A stretch of 13,453 bases of DNA from an uncultured Ruminococcus sp. (lineage in GTDB: Bacteria > Bacillota > Clostridia > Oscillospirales > Ruminococcaceae), in the NCBI GenBank assembly GCA_946183385.1, contig CAMHBN010000025.1:1-13453 (forward strand). Direction: 5' to 3'. Each line of letters starts with the position of its first letter. Position 1 is the stretch's first letter. The notes beneath the pieces were generated by a model, which saw only the letters and a list, made by a program, of their open reading frames with translations, did no database searches and was not told the origin of the DNA. The translations under genes and the position numbers were made by a program. Below, piece after piece: positions 7,019 to 13,344 of the stretch.

Positions 7019-9983
7019 TCTGTTCTCCTTGTGCGCGGCGCCCGGTATCCGCGGAGGCGCTGCCCTCCATTGCGGCGACGAGACTGCGCAGTCTTATACG
7101 CGCGGCGCCGAGATTGTTTATCTCGTCTATTTTCAGCTGGGTGTACAGCTTGCCCTTGCTCTCGAGGATGGAGCGCACCTCGTCGCTCGTCACGGCGTCG
7201 ATTCCGCAGCCGAAGGACACGAGCTGTATCAGCTGCATATCGGGCTGTGTGGTCACGAACTCTGCCGCCTTGTAGAGACGGGCGTGGTACGTCCACTGGT
7301 TGAGCACGCCGAGCTTGGGCGTATGCGCAAGGGAAGCCACGCTGTCCTCGGTGACAACAGCCATACCGAGGCTCGTCACGAGCTTGTGTATGCCGTGGTT
7401 TATCTCCTTGTCGATGTGGTAGGGACGTCCCGCGAGCACGATTATCCTGCGGTTCTCCTCGCGAGCCTGACGGATGATGTCGTCCGCCTTTTTGGCGATG
7501 TCCCTGTGGTAGCGGTCGAGAGCCGCATACGCCTTATCGACGGCGGCAGCGACCTTGCCCTTGATATTGAAGCGCTTCAGCGACTCCTTCATCACGCGCA
7601 CCACGTTCTTGCGGATATTGAGGTCCATATACGGGTGGATGAAGTTGCTCTCGTTGAGGCGCGGGTTGTTTCTGAGCAGGAGCTCGGGATAGTAGGCGAC
7701 AACGGGGCAGTTGAAGTGGTTGTCCGAGCCGCCCTCGTCCATATTGTAGCTCATGCATGGGTAGAATATGAAGTCTGCACCCTTGTCGAGGAGGTCCTCG
7801 ATGTGTCCGTGGGTGAGCTTCGCGGGGTAGCATACCGTATCCGACGGGATGGTATGCTGACCGAGGTAGTACATCTCGCGCGAGCTCTCGCCGCTGAACA
7901 CGACCTCAAAGCCGAGCTCGGTGAACAGAGCGTGCCAGAACGGCATGAGCTCATAGAAGCTGAGAGCAAGCGGAAGTCCGACTTTTCCTATCGGGCGGAC
8001 GGGCTGACCTGTCTTTTCGAGCGCGAGTATACTGCTGTATTTATACTCGACGAGGTTGGGAACGTTGTTCTTCTTTGCCTTGCCGCCGCCCTTTTCGCAG
8101 CGGTTGCCCGAGATGAAGTTCCTGCCCTTGCCGAAGCTGATGACGTTGAGCTGACAGTTCGCGGTACAGCCTCCGCACTGGATATTGCGCGAGGTGTAAG
8201 CAAACTTTGCAAGCTCGTCCTTAGAGATGAGAGCGGACCCGCCTGTCGAGCGCTCCTTCGCGTAGAGCGCACAGCCGAAAGCTCCCATAAGTCCCGAAAT
8301 AGCGGGACGGATAACGTCTCTGCCGAGCTCCTTCTCGAACGAGCGGAGCACCGCGTCATTGAGGAAGGTGCCGCCCTGAACGACTATGTTCCTGCCGAGC
8401 TCATCGGGAGAATTCGCGCGTATTACCTTGTATATGGCGTTCTTGATTATGGACGACGACAGTCCCGCGGAGATGTCCTCGACGGACGCGCCGTCCTTCT
8501 GTGCCTGCTTTACGGAGCTGTTCATGAATACCGTGCAGCGCGAGCCGAGGTCAACGGGGTGCTCGGCGAAGAGTCCGAGCTGCGAGAAATCGGCGATATT
8601 GTAGCCGAGAGCCATCGCAAACGTCTGTATGAACGAGCCGCAGCCCGACGAGCACGCCTCGTTGAGCATTATGCTGTCGATGCTGTGGTTCTTTATTCGG
8701 AAGCACTTGATGTCCTGTCCGCCGATGTCGATGATGAAGTCAACGTCGGGGCAGAAGTAAGCTGCCGCCTTGAAGTGGGCGACTGTCTCGACTATGCCGT
8801 GGTCAACGGAGAGACCCGCCTTGATGAGGTCCTCGCCGTAGCCCGTGACTGCCGAGCCCTTTATCGTGATATCGGGGTTCATAGCCTCGTAGATAGTTTT
8901 TAGCTGTTCCGCTATCTTGTCAAGAGGCTGACCCTGATTCGAGCTGTAGTAGTGGAAGAGTATGCGTCCGTCATCGGTAATGAGGACGAGCTTTGTTGTG
9001 GTCGAGCCCGCGTCTATGCCGAGGTAGGCGTCACCCTTGTATGTACGTATATCGGCATATCCGAGGTCGCATTTCTTATGGCGCTCGATGAACTCATCAT
9101 ACTCGGCGTGTGAGCGGAAGAGAGGCTCTCCCGTGACGATGTCGTCGGACGCCTTTGCATTCTTTATCTTGTTAAGTATATCTATGATGTGCCACGAATC
9201 GCCCGACTGAGCGGCGTACACGGCACAGCCGTAGGCAACGAATACAGGTCCGTCCTCGGGGAAGACCGCGTGCTCCTCGTCAAGACCGAGAGTCTTGACA
9301 AAGGCGTTCTGCAAGCCCTTGAGGAAGTGGAGAGGTCCACCGAGGAAGAGCACCTTACCCTCGATGGTGCGTCCCTGAGCAAGACCCGACACGGTCTGGT
9401 CTACAACGGCTTGGAATATGCTCGCGGAAACGTCCTCGCGGCGGGCTCCCTGATTGAGAAGCGGCTGTATATCAGACTTCGCGAATACTCCGCAGCGCGA
9501 GGCGATAGGGTAGACCTTCTGCGCACGCAGCGACAGCTCGTCGAGCTCGTCAGCCGTGATACCGAGAAGCGTAGCCATCTGGTCGATGAAAGCACCCGTA
9601 CCTCCCGCACACGAGCCGTTCATGCGCTGCTCGACTCCGCCCGTGAGGAAGATTATCTTGGCGTCCTCGCCGCCGAGCTCAATGACAGCATCAGCGTCGG
9701 GCTGCTTGTTCTTGACCGCAAGGAATGCGGCATGGACCTCCTGCACGAAGGGTATCTCCGCAGAATTGGCAAGTCCGAGACCTGCCGAGCCCGTTATGCA
9801 TACAGTGAATTCCTCGTCGGGGTAGTCCGCCTGTATCAGCTTGAGCTGGTCGGTGACTGTCTCCTTGACCCTCGAGAGATGTCGCTGGTATTTGGAGTAT
9901 AGTATATTGCCGTCGGAGTCGATGATGACGGTCTTTACGGTGGTCGAGCCGACGTCGATACCGAGTGAGAGCTTATTCGCCAT
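7011..9983 (-). CDS. Acyl-CoA dehydratase activase-related protein, two BcrAD/BadFG ATPase domains plus DUF2229
   Basis: The 990-residue cytoplasmic protein carries two actin-like ATPase modules related to HgdC, the ATP-driven electron donor that activates 2-hydroxyacyl-CoA dehydratases. Module 1 (about 5-260) has GIDVGSTTVK, LGGEDAK (103-109), NGSCAGGTG with C125 and SRCGVFAKS with C164. Module 2 (about 320-575) has GIDAGSTTTK (322-331), DIGGQDIK (419-426), NEACSSGCG with C444 and SRCTVFMNS with C483. C125/C164 and C444/C483 sit where HgdC ligates its [4Fe-4S] cluster. A further cluster, C603, C606, C610 and C629, follows, then a DUF2229-type domain (about 665-880) with VCYPAKLTHGH and YPCMSY. 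The C-terminus keeps the family's KIDEINNLGAARIRLRSL stretch. CGAGGT (9995-9990) precedes the ATG. It is the first gene of the operon; the physiological target is unknown. Confidence 0.9.
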   Translation of the reverse strand: MANKLSLGIDVGSTTVKTVIIDSDGNILYSKYQRHLSRVKETVTDQLKLIQADYPDEEFTVCITGSAGLGLANSAEIPFVQEVHAAFLAVKNKQPDADAVIELGGEDAKIIFLTGGVEQRMNGSCAGGTGAFIDQMATLLGITADELDELSLRAQKVYPIASRCGVFAKSDIQPLLNQGARREDVSASIFQAVVDQTVSGLAQGRTIEGKVLFLGGPLHFLKGLQNAFVKTLGLDEEHAVFPEDGPVFVAYGCAVYAAQSGDSWHIIDILNKIKNAKASDDIVTGEPLFRSHAEYDEFIERHKKCDLGYADIRTYKGDAYLGIDAGSTTTKLVLITDDGRILFHYYSSNQGQPLDKIAEQLKTIYEAMNPDITIKGSAVTGYGEDLIKAGLSVDHGIVETVAHFKAAAYFCPDVDFIIDIGGQDIKCFRIKNHSIDSIMLNEACSSGCGSFIQTFAMALGYNIADFSQLGLFAEHPVDLGSRCTVFMNSSVKQAQKDGASVEDISAGLSSSIIKNAIYKVIRANSPDELGRNIVVQGGTFLNDAVLRSFEKELGRDVIRPAISGLMGAFGCALYAKERSTGGSALISKDELAKFAYTSRNIQCGGCTANCQLNVISFGKGRNFISGNRCEKGGGKAKKNNVPNLVEYKYSSILALEKTGQPVRPIGKVGLPLALSFYELMPFWHALFTELGFEVVFSGESSREMYYLGQHTIPSDTVCYPAKLTHGHIEDLLDKGADFIFYPCMSYNMDEGGSDNHFNCPVVAYYPELLLRNNPRLNESNFIHPYMDLNIRKNVVRVMKESLKRFNIKGKVAAAVDKAYAALDRYHRDIAKKADDIIRQAREENRRIIVLAGRPYHIDKEINHGIHKLVTSLGMAVVTEDSVASLAHTPKLGVLNQWTYHARLYKAAEFVTTQPDMQLIQLVSFGCGIDAVTSDEVRSILESKGKLYTQLKIDEINNLGAARIRLRSLVAAMEGSASADTGRRAQGEQNG
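7024..7030 (-). promoter_or_regulatory. Internal ribosome binding site that decides the split-gene start
   Basis: On the minus strand AAGGAGA ends 5 bases before the ATG at 7018-7016. It lies inside the last codons of the upstream gene. A good Shine-Dalgarno here argues that the two-gene arrangement is functional rather than a frameshift or sequencing error. Confidence 0.75.
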
Positions 9984-10053
9984 GATTTTACCTCGAAATA
10001 GTATTTCTCCGCCCGCGGGAGATATGCTTCCGTCTTTTTACGTAGTCACAATA

Positions 10054-10082
10054 ATTATACTACAATCCCGCATAAAAATAAA
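10054..10082 (-). promoter_or_regulatory. Probable promoter of the activase-dehydratase-psd operon
   Basis: On the minus strand TATAAT lies at 10059-10054. The best -35 at a 17-base spacing is the poor TTTATT at 10082-10077. The predicted leader to the ATG at 9983 is about 64 bases and includes a CCCGCGGG palindrome (10012-10019). The weak -35 suggests low basal expression or an activator. Confidence 0.5.
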
Positions 10083-10207
10083 GTGGAAAAATATATTTTT
10101 CATCAAAATTTCGCAAAATAGCAGTTTTTTACAAAATTCCGTCCTCAAACGCCGACCCTTTAGCCGATTTCGCAGATTGTCGGGAGAATGATGTTAAAAG
10201 AAAATGC
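10083..10207. other. AT-rich divergent intergenic stretch without a gene
   Basis: This part lies between the minus-strand operon promoter and the tRNA promoter and has A and T runs up to about 10140. I see no credible ORF with a ribosome site. The only signal noticed is CGGGAGA at 10181-10187, which recurs inverted at 10216-10222 within the tRNA promoter spacer. Confidence 0.5.
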
Positions 10208-10236
10208 TTGACAAGTCTCCCGCAATGGTGTATAAT
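10208..10236 (+). promoter_or_regulatory. Perfect-consensus promoter for tRNA-Thr
   Basis: TTGACA (10208-10213) and TATAAT (10231-10236) match the sigma-A consensus exactly with a 17-base spacer. This fits a stable-RNA promoter. The start is expected near 10243, about 110 bases before the mature tRNA. Confidence 0.9.
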
Positions 10237-10242
10237 ATTACT

Positions 10243-10354
10243 GTTGACCCGATAAAGCAGCGCATTTGCTGAGCGAACGACCGTATATACGCAGGTCGCA
10301 GAGTAATTTTAAAGAGACAGCCGTGCAGAGCCTTAAAAAAATTTAATAATTAAT
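10243..10354 (+). other. Leader of the tRNA-Thr transcript with tRNA-like segments
   Basis: The 5' part of the precursor holds two short hairpins: CAGC/GCTG (10258-10261/10268-10271) and CGACC/GGTCG (10278-10282/10294-10298). AGCAGCGCATT at 10256-10266 is identical to tRNA positions 10377-10387. ACGCAGGTCGC at 10289-10299 matches 10394-10404 at 10 of 11 bases. Both matches are in the same order as in the tRNA, but the gap between them is 16 bases longer. This may be a decayed partial tRNA duplication. Confidence 0.45.
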
Positions 10355-10430
10355 GCTGGAATAGCTCAGTTGGTAGAGCAGCGCATTCGTAATGCGCAGG
10401 TCGCGTGTTCAAGTCACGTTTCCAGCTCCA
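10355..10430 (+). tRNA. tRNA-Thr (anticodon CGT)
   Basis: A complete 76-base cloverleaf is present. The acceptor arms GCTGGAA (10355-10361) and TTCCAGC (10420-10426) pair perfectly. The D arm is GCTC/GAGC (10364-10367/10376-10379). The anticodon stem GCGCA/TGCGC (10381-10385/10393-10397) holds the loop TTCGTAA with anticodon CGT at 10388-10390. The T arm GCGTG/CACGT encloses TTCAAGT. The discriminator is T, and CCA is encoded at 10428-10430. It reads ACG threonine codons. Confidence 0.95.
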
Positions 10431-10451
10431 GCGCCAAGCGTGCGCGCGCAG

Positions 10452-10487
10452 TTCGCGGTTCAGTTGTTCTGAGCCGCGAATTTTTTT
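10452..10487 (+). terminator. Intrinsic terminator after tRNA-Thr
   Basis: A 12-bp stem with one G-U pair (10452-10463 with 10469-10480) closes a 5-base loop and is followed by seven T. Confidence 0.9.
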
Positions 10488-10526
10488 CCGCGTTCCATAC
10501 CGTATCAAGCTTTTTACAGAATTAAC

Positions 10527-10561
10527 CCGCTTAGAACAGACTTCTAAGCGGATTTTGTTTT
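10527..10561 (+). terminator. Second terminator-like hairpin downstream of tRNA-Thr
   Basis: A perfect 10-bp stem, CCGCTTAGAA/TTCTAAGCGG (10527-10536/10542-10551), with a 5-base loop is followed by ATTTTGTTTT. It may back up the first terminator or be left over from a lost gene between them. Confidence 0.7.
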
Positions 10562-10710
10562 GGCAATCATTAGTACCGCATCAGCCAGCCGTCCTTGATT
10601 GCTCCCATTATATCATCATCACTTCAAACTGTAAAGGTTACAACTCTCACCAATTGTATGACAAAAGTCACGTATTATGGGATCTGCCATTATTTTTGCA
10701 GTGGGAGCTA
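10562..10710. other. AT-rich gene-free stretch upstream of the flavoprotein operon
   Basis: No ORF with a ribosome site is visible, and the base composition is clearly more AT-rich than in the flanking genes. The only structure noted is the small dyad TGAC-AAAA-GTCA at 10659-10670, about 40 bases upstream of the next -35 hexamer. Confidence 0.5.
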
Positions 10711-10739
10711 TTGATTAATTGTGCGGAATGTGATACAAT
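10711..10739 (+). promoter_or_regulatory. Promoter of the flavoprotein-DUF3795-GNAT operon
   Basis: TTGATT (10711-10716) and TACAAT (10734-10739) are 17 bases apart, and a TG at 10731-10732 makes an extended -10. The predicted start near 10746 gives a leader of about 100 bases. Confidence 0.7.
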
Positions 10740-10772
10740 TTAGTAAAAACAAAGGGTGCCGAAAGCTCTGCA

Positions 10773-10844
10773 ATGAAGGCGGAATTGACGTATCCGACCT
10801 GTCTGACTAAGAATAAACGGTACGGAGATGAAAACAGGAGGTAA
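10773..10844 (+). CDS. Possible 23-codon leader peptide (uncertain)
   Basis: An ATG-started frame of 23 codons runs through the operon leader. Its TAA (10842-10844) begins in the last base of the AGGAGGT ribosome site of the flavoprotein gene. There is no convincing Shine-Dalgarno before its ATG, and I do not recognise the peptide, so chance is quite possible. If it is translated, ribosomes terminating here would sit on the downstream start region. Confidence 0.2.
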   Translation: MKAELTYPTCLTKNKRYGDENRR

Positions 10845-10847
10845 AAT

Positions 10848-11381
10848 ATGAAGGTAGTGATCATAACAGGAAGCGCTCACAAGAACGGAACGACGGCATA
10901 TCTGACCGAGCAGTTCATCAAGGGAGCGGAAGAAGCAGGTCACGAGATATTCCGCTTTGATGCGGCAAGCAAGGATGTACATCCGTGTATCGCCTGCGAG
11001 AAATGTCATGGCGAGTCGCCTGTCTGCGTATTCAAGGACGATATGCAGGAGCTCAATCCGCACCTGATAGAAGCCGATGCCGTTGTATTGGTATCGCCTA
11101 TTTACTACTATGATATCAACGCGCAGCTAAAGGCTGTTATCGACCGATTCTACGCCAACGACGCTGTTCTGCACGGCGGCAGGAAGGCTGTGCTCATGGT
11201 CGCGATGGCTGACAATAACGCCGAAACAGCAAGGGGTGCACTTGCATCATTCAAGGGTATGACGAAATATCTTGAATGGGATATCGCAGGCACAGTGGTC
11301 GGCGTAAACTGTATGACAGCGGAAGCGATAAGATGCACCGATTATCCGAAACAGGCTTATGAGCTCGGAAAGTCGCTGTGA
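10848..11381 (+). CDS. Flavodoxin-like NADPH-dependent FMN reductase / iron-sulfur flavoprotein
   Basis: The 177-residue cytoplasmic protein has a flavodoxin-like fold that should bind FMN. MKVVIITGSAHKNGTT (1-16) is the first strand and phosphate loop. SPIYYYDINAQLKAVIDRF (83-101) is the usual second flavin-contact region. Cysteines C47, C50, C53 and C60 form CX2CX2CX6C, the compact motif that holds a [4Fe-4S] cluster in the iron-sulfur flavoproteins of anaerobes. A strong AGGAGGT lies 5 bases before the ATG. It is the first gene of an operon, and its stop lies 20 bases before the preferred start of the DUF3795 gene. It probably transfers electrons to a small redox substrate or protein, but the partner is not identifiable from sequence. 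Confidence 0.85.
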   Translation: MKVVIITGSAHKNGTTAYLTEQFIKGAEEAGHEIFRFDAASKDVHPCIACEKCHGESPVCVFKDDMQELNPHLIEADAVVLVSPIYYYDINAQLKAVIDRFYANDAVLHGGRKAVLMVAMADNNAETARGALASFKGMTKYLEWDIAGTVVGVNCMTAEAIRCTDYPKQAYELGKSL

Positions 11382-11401
11382 GCGTAAGCGGAGTGGGCGT
11401 T

Positions 11402-11803
11402 ATGAAACGCGAATTGGGAATAGCACGCTGCGGACTTGCCTGCTGTCTGTGCTCGGAGAACGTAAAATGCAAGGGCTGCGGACAGGACGGCTTCCTCGAG
11501 CTGGACTGGTGCAAGGACGCAGAATGGTGCGAAAACAGGAAGTGCTGCATTGAAAAGGGCATAGCGAGCTGCTATGAATGCGGCGAGAGCGATTGCAGGA
11601 AGGGGCTGTTCGGCAGCAAGATAAAGGCGCTGGCGTTCACGGAATTTGCCCGCAGATACGGTGTTGAGGAGCTCCTCGACTGCCTCGAGCGCAACGAAAA
11701 GGCGGGGATTGTATACCATCGCGAGGGCATTATCGGCGACTACGACGACTTCGACGACGTCGAGGCACTGATAGACTTTATCAGGAGCGGGAAACGGCAA
11801 TGA
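11402..11803 (+). CDS. DUF3795 family cysteine-rich protein
   Basis: From ATG 11402 the protein has 133 residues and 14 cysteines, 13 of them in the first 65 residues. Examples are ARCGLACCLC (8-17), CKGC (23-26), CENRKCC (43-49) and CYECGESDC (57-65). This pattern fits DUF3795, a small family of unknown function that probably binds metal or an iron-sulfur cluster. GGAG at 11390-11393 supports ATG 11402. A GTG at 11378 overlaps the flavoprotein stop, would add 8 residues, and has only a weak ribosome site. Its stop overlaps the next start as ATGA, so the operon is translationally coupled. The C-terminal part is acidic, helical and lacks cysteines after C94. Confidence 0.8.
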   Translation: MKRELGIARCGLACCLCSENVKCKGCGQDGFLELDWCKDAEWCENRKCCIEKGIASCYECGESDCRKGLFGSKIKALAFTEFARRYGVEELLDCLERNEKAGIVYHREGIIGDYDDFDDVEALIDFIRSGKRQ

Positions 11804-12237
11804 ACATAACAGTTATGAGAGCGACCGAAACGTGGCAGCAGGCGGGAGCCTACTACGTCCGCATACAGGGCATGGCAAAGCAGCACAATATCACTCTGCG
11901 CCGCGAGTTCGACGAGCACGACACGCCCGATACGAAGTACATAGTTCTGCTCGACGACGATTTCCCCATCGCGACTGCGCGTTTCTACCCGATAGACGCT
12001 GCTTCCGCAATGATAGGGAGGGTAGTCGTGCTGCCCGAATACCGCGGAAAGGGGCTCGGGGAGAAGGTCGTCACGGAAGCCGAGGACTGGCTGCGCGAGC
12101 TCGGATATACCACAGCCGTGGTCGAGAGCCGCGACACCGCGACGGACTTCTACGGAAAGCTCGGCTACACCGTCACCGACAGCAGTATCATCCACGGCGA
12201 CACCTTCGACTGCATAAGAATGGAAAAGCAGCTATAA
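11800..12237 (+). CDS. GNAT family N-acetyltransferase
   Basis: The 145-residue enzyme is expected to transfer acetyl from acetyl-CoA to an amine. VVVLPEYRGKGLGEKVV (75-91) is GNAT motif A, with R82-x-x-G85-x-G87 as the pyrophosphate loop. ESRDTATDFYGKLGY (109-123) is the family's motif B with the usual FYGKLGY. It is the third gene of the operon, overlapping the DUF3795 stop by 4 bases, and is followed by a terminator. Substrate specificity cannot be read from sequence. The operon context suggests a link to the flavoprotein and DUF3795 protein, but that is inference. Confidence 0.9.
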   Translation: MNITVMRATETWQQAGAYYVRIQGMAKQHNITLRREFDEHDTPDTKYIVLLDDDFPIATARFYPIDAASAMIGRVVVLPEYRGKGLGEKVVTEAEDWLRELGYTTAVVESRDTATDFYGKLGYTVTDSSIIHGDTFDCIRMEKQL

Positions 12238-12245
12238 ACCGAAAC

Positions 12246-12284
12246 AAAGTCGGACGGAGCTCCCGCGCTCTGCCCGACTTTTTT
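12246..12284 (+). terminator. Intrinsic terminator of the flavoprotein operon
   Basis: AAAGTCGG (12246-12253) pairs with CCGACTTT (12274-12281). The interior can pair further through GAGC/GCTC, and the T run reaches 12284. It begins 9 bases after the stop codon. Confidence 0.75.
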
Positions 12285-12295
12285 ATGGGCTGAAT

Positions 12296-12324
12296 TTAAC
12301 TTCACCGCCGTTTCGTGGTATAAT
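12296..12324 (+). promoter_or_regulatory. Promoter of the GNAT-DUF4298 gene
   Basis: TATAAT at 12319-12324 is preceded at 17 bases by TTAACT (12296-12301), which has four of six consensus bases. The expected start is near 12331. Confidence 0.6.
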
Positions 12325-12391
12325 AAATACGCATTGCTCATAAAAACGGCATCAGCTTCAACTAATGAACGAACAGCGAGGTTCAGGGATC

Positions 12392-13159
12392 ATGTGTGAA
12401 AAATCAGCATCAGAAAACGTCAGGATAACGAAAGTGCAGCTCGTCCCGCTGGAGGCTTCCGACCGCGAACGCTTCATCAGGGACAATCAGGACGCGTTCA
12501 ATTACGGCGCGCTGGAAGAGTTCGGTCAGCGCGACGACCACTTTGAGGAAGACGGTGAGATAATTTCGCACGAAACGATATCCCGCGCCATTGACGAAGG
12601 GGAGGCTTACCGCATAGTACAGGGCGGCAAAGCTGTCGGCGGAGTCGTGCTGAAAACAGAATACGACCACGGCGAACTGGAGCTGCTTTTTGTGTCGCCC
12701 GCTGTTCACAGCAAGGGTATCGGCTATGCAGCGTGGTGTGCCGTCGAGGAGATGCACCCCGAAGTGACGGTATGGGAGACGGTCACGCCATACTTCGAGA
12801 AGCGCAATGTCCATTTCTACGTCAACCGCTGCGGCTTCCATATCGTTGCATACTACAATGAGCATTTCTGTGACCCCAAAGATACCGACGGCGAGCTTTT
12901 CGATATGTTCGCATTTGAAAAGGTACTGCCGTCAACTCCCGAATCTGTTCGGGAGCAGATAAAGCGTATCACCCGTTACGAGGACATCATGCAGCAGGCT
13001 GCGGACGGCTCGGAAGAGCTGCTCGGACAGCTGTCGGACTATTACGGCAGCCCCGCATGGAAGCGCGACTTTGCCGCTGACGAGGCGGGGCTCCTCCCGA
13101 AGGAGCTGAAACGCGGCGTGCTCTCCGAGGACGGTATCTGCGACCTGCTTGAGCGGTGA
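12392..13159 (+). CDS. GNAT acetyltransferase fused to a C-terminal DUF4298 domain
   Basis: The 255-residue protein has two parts. Residues about 10-180 form an acetyltransferase domain: LLFVSPAVHSKGIGYAAW (98-115) is motif A with H106-S-K-G109-I-G111, and FYVNRCGFHIV (142-152) is motif B. Residues about 187-255 match the DUF4298 pattern: an alpha-helical start (EQIKRITRYEDIM), then LSDYYGSPAWKRDF and LKRGVLSEDGICDLL. DUF4298 has no known function and is often found as a short stand-alone protein. The ATG at 12392 is preferred because GAGG (12378-12381) precedes it, whereas the ATG at 12365 has no ribosome site and would add 9 residues. The gene is monocistronic. Neither the acetyl acceptor nor a link to the preceding operon is evident. 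Confidence 0.85.
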   Translation: MCEKSASENVRITKVQLVPLEASDRERFIRDNQDAFNYGALEEFGQRDDHFEEDGEIISHETISRAIDEGEAYRIVQGGKAVGGVVLKTEYDHGELELLFVSPAVHSKGIGYAAWCAVEEMHPEVTVWETVTPYFEKRNVHFYVNRCGFHIVAYYNEHFCDPKDTDGELFDMFAFEKVLPSTPESVREQIKRITRYEDIMQQAADGSEELLGQLSDYYGSPAWKRDFAADEAGLLPKELKRGVLSEDGICDLLER

Positions 13160-13188
13160 TGCTCCTGCCCCGCTGCGGGCGAGGCTGT

Positions 13189-13208
13189 TCGGGAGAGTCC
13201 GATTTTTT
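13189..13208 (+). terminator. Weak intrinsic terminator after GNAT-DUF4298
   Basis: TCGG (13189-13192) can pair with CCGA (13199-13202) around a 6-base loop, followed directly by six T. A GC-rich hairpin, GCCC/GGGC (13167-13170/13177-13180), lies just upstream and may contribute. The short stem keeps confidence low. Confidence 0.4.
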
Positions 13209-13252
13209 CGATTTTATCCCCAAAATGTCCACTGTTCGCCAAAAAAGTGGGT

Positions 13253-13280
13253 TTAACAATTTGTTCATAAGTTGTATAAT
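13253..13280 (+). promoter_or_regulatory. Promoter of the exported-protein gene
   Basis: TTAACA (13253-13258) and TATAAT (13275-13280) have a 16-base spacer. The start is predicted near 13288, giving a leader of about 57 bases. Confidence 0.7.
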
Positions 13281-13344
13281 GTGTATGATGAAGATATGTC
13301 CGTCAATCCATCAATCAATGCCAAAAATATTGGGAGGTAATCAA

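Noticed and set aside
5930..7303. Plus-strand open frame of 457 codons across the split-gene junction
   Set aside because: It is antisense to two well-supported genes. Its sequence is rich in Val, Arg and Glu without family motifs, typical of a shadow frame.
7029..8903. Long plus-strand open frame of 624 codons antisense to the 990-residue gene
   Set aside because: It has no recognisable domain and no promoter or ribosome site. It mirrors a gene with clear family motifs. Long antisense frames are expected from the strong third-position bias here.
10243..10354. T-box riboswitch
   Set aside because: The matches to the tRNA are same-strand copies, not the complementary specifier and antiterminator pairing of a T-box. 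The downstream gene is a tRNA and not a synthetase or amino acid gene.
10405..10743. 112-codon frame starting inside the tRNA gene
   Set aside because: It begins within tRNA-Thr, runs through two terminators and has no ribosome site, so translation is not credible.
10740..11063. Minus-strand 107-codon frame opposite the flavoprotein start
   Set aside because: It covers the promoter leader and the flavin-binding N-terminus of a well-supported gene and lacks its own signals.
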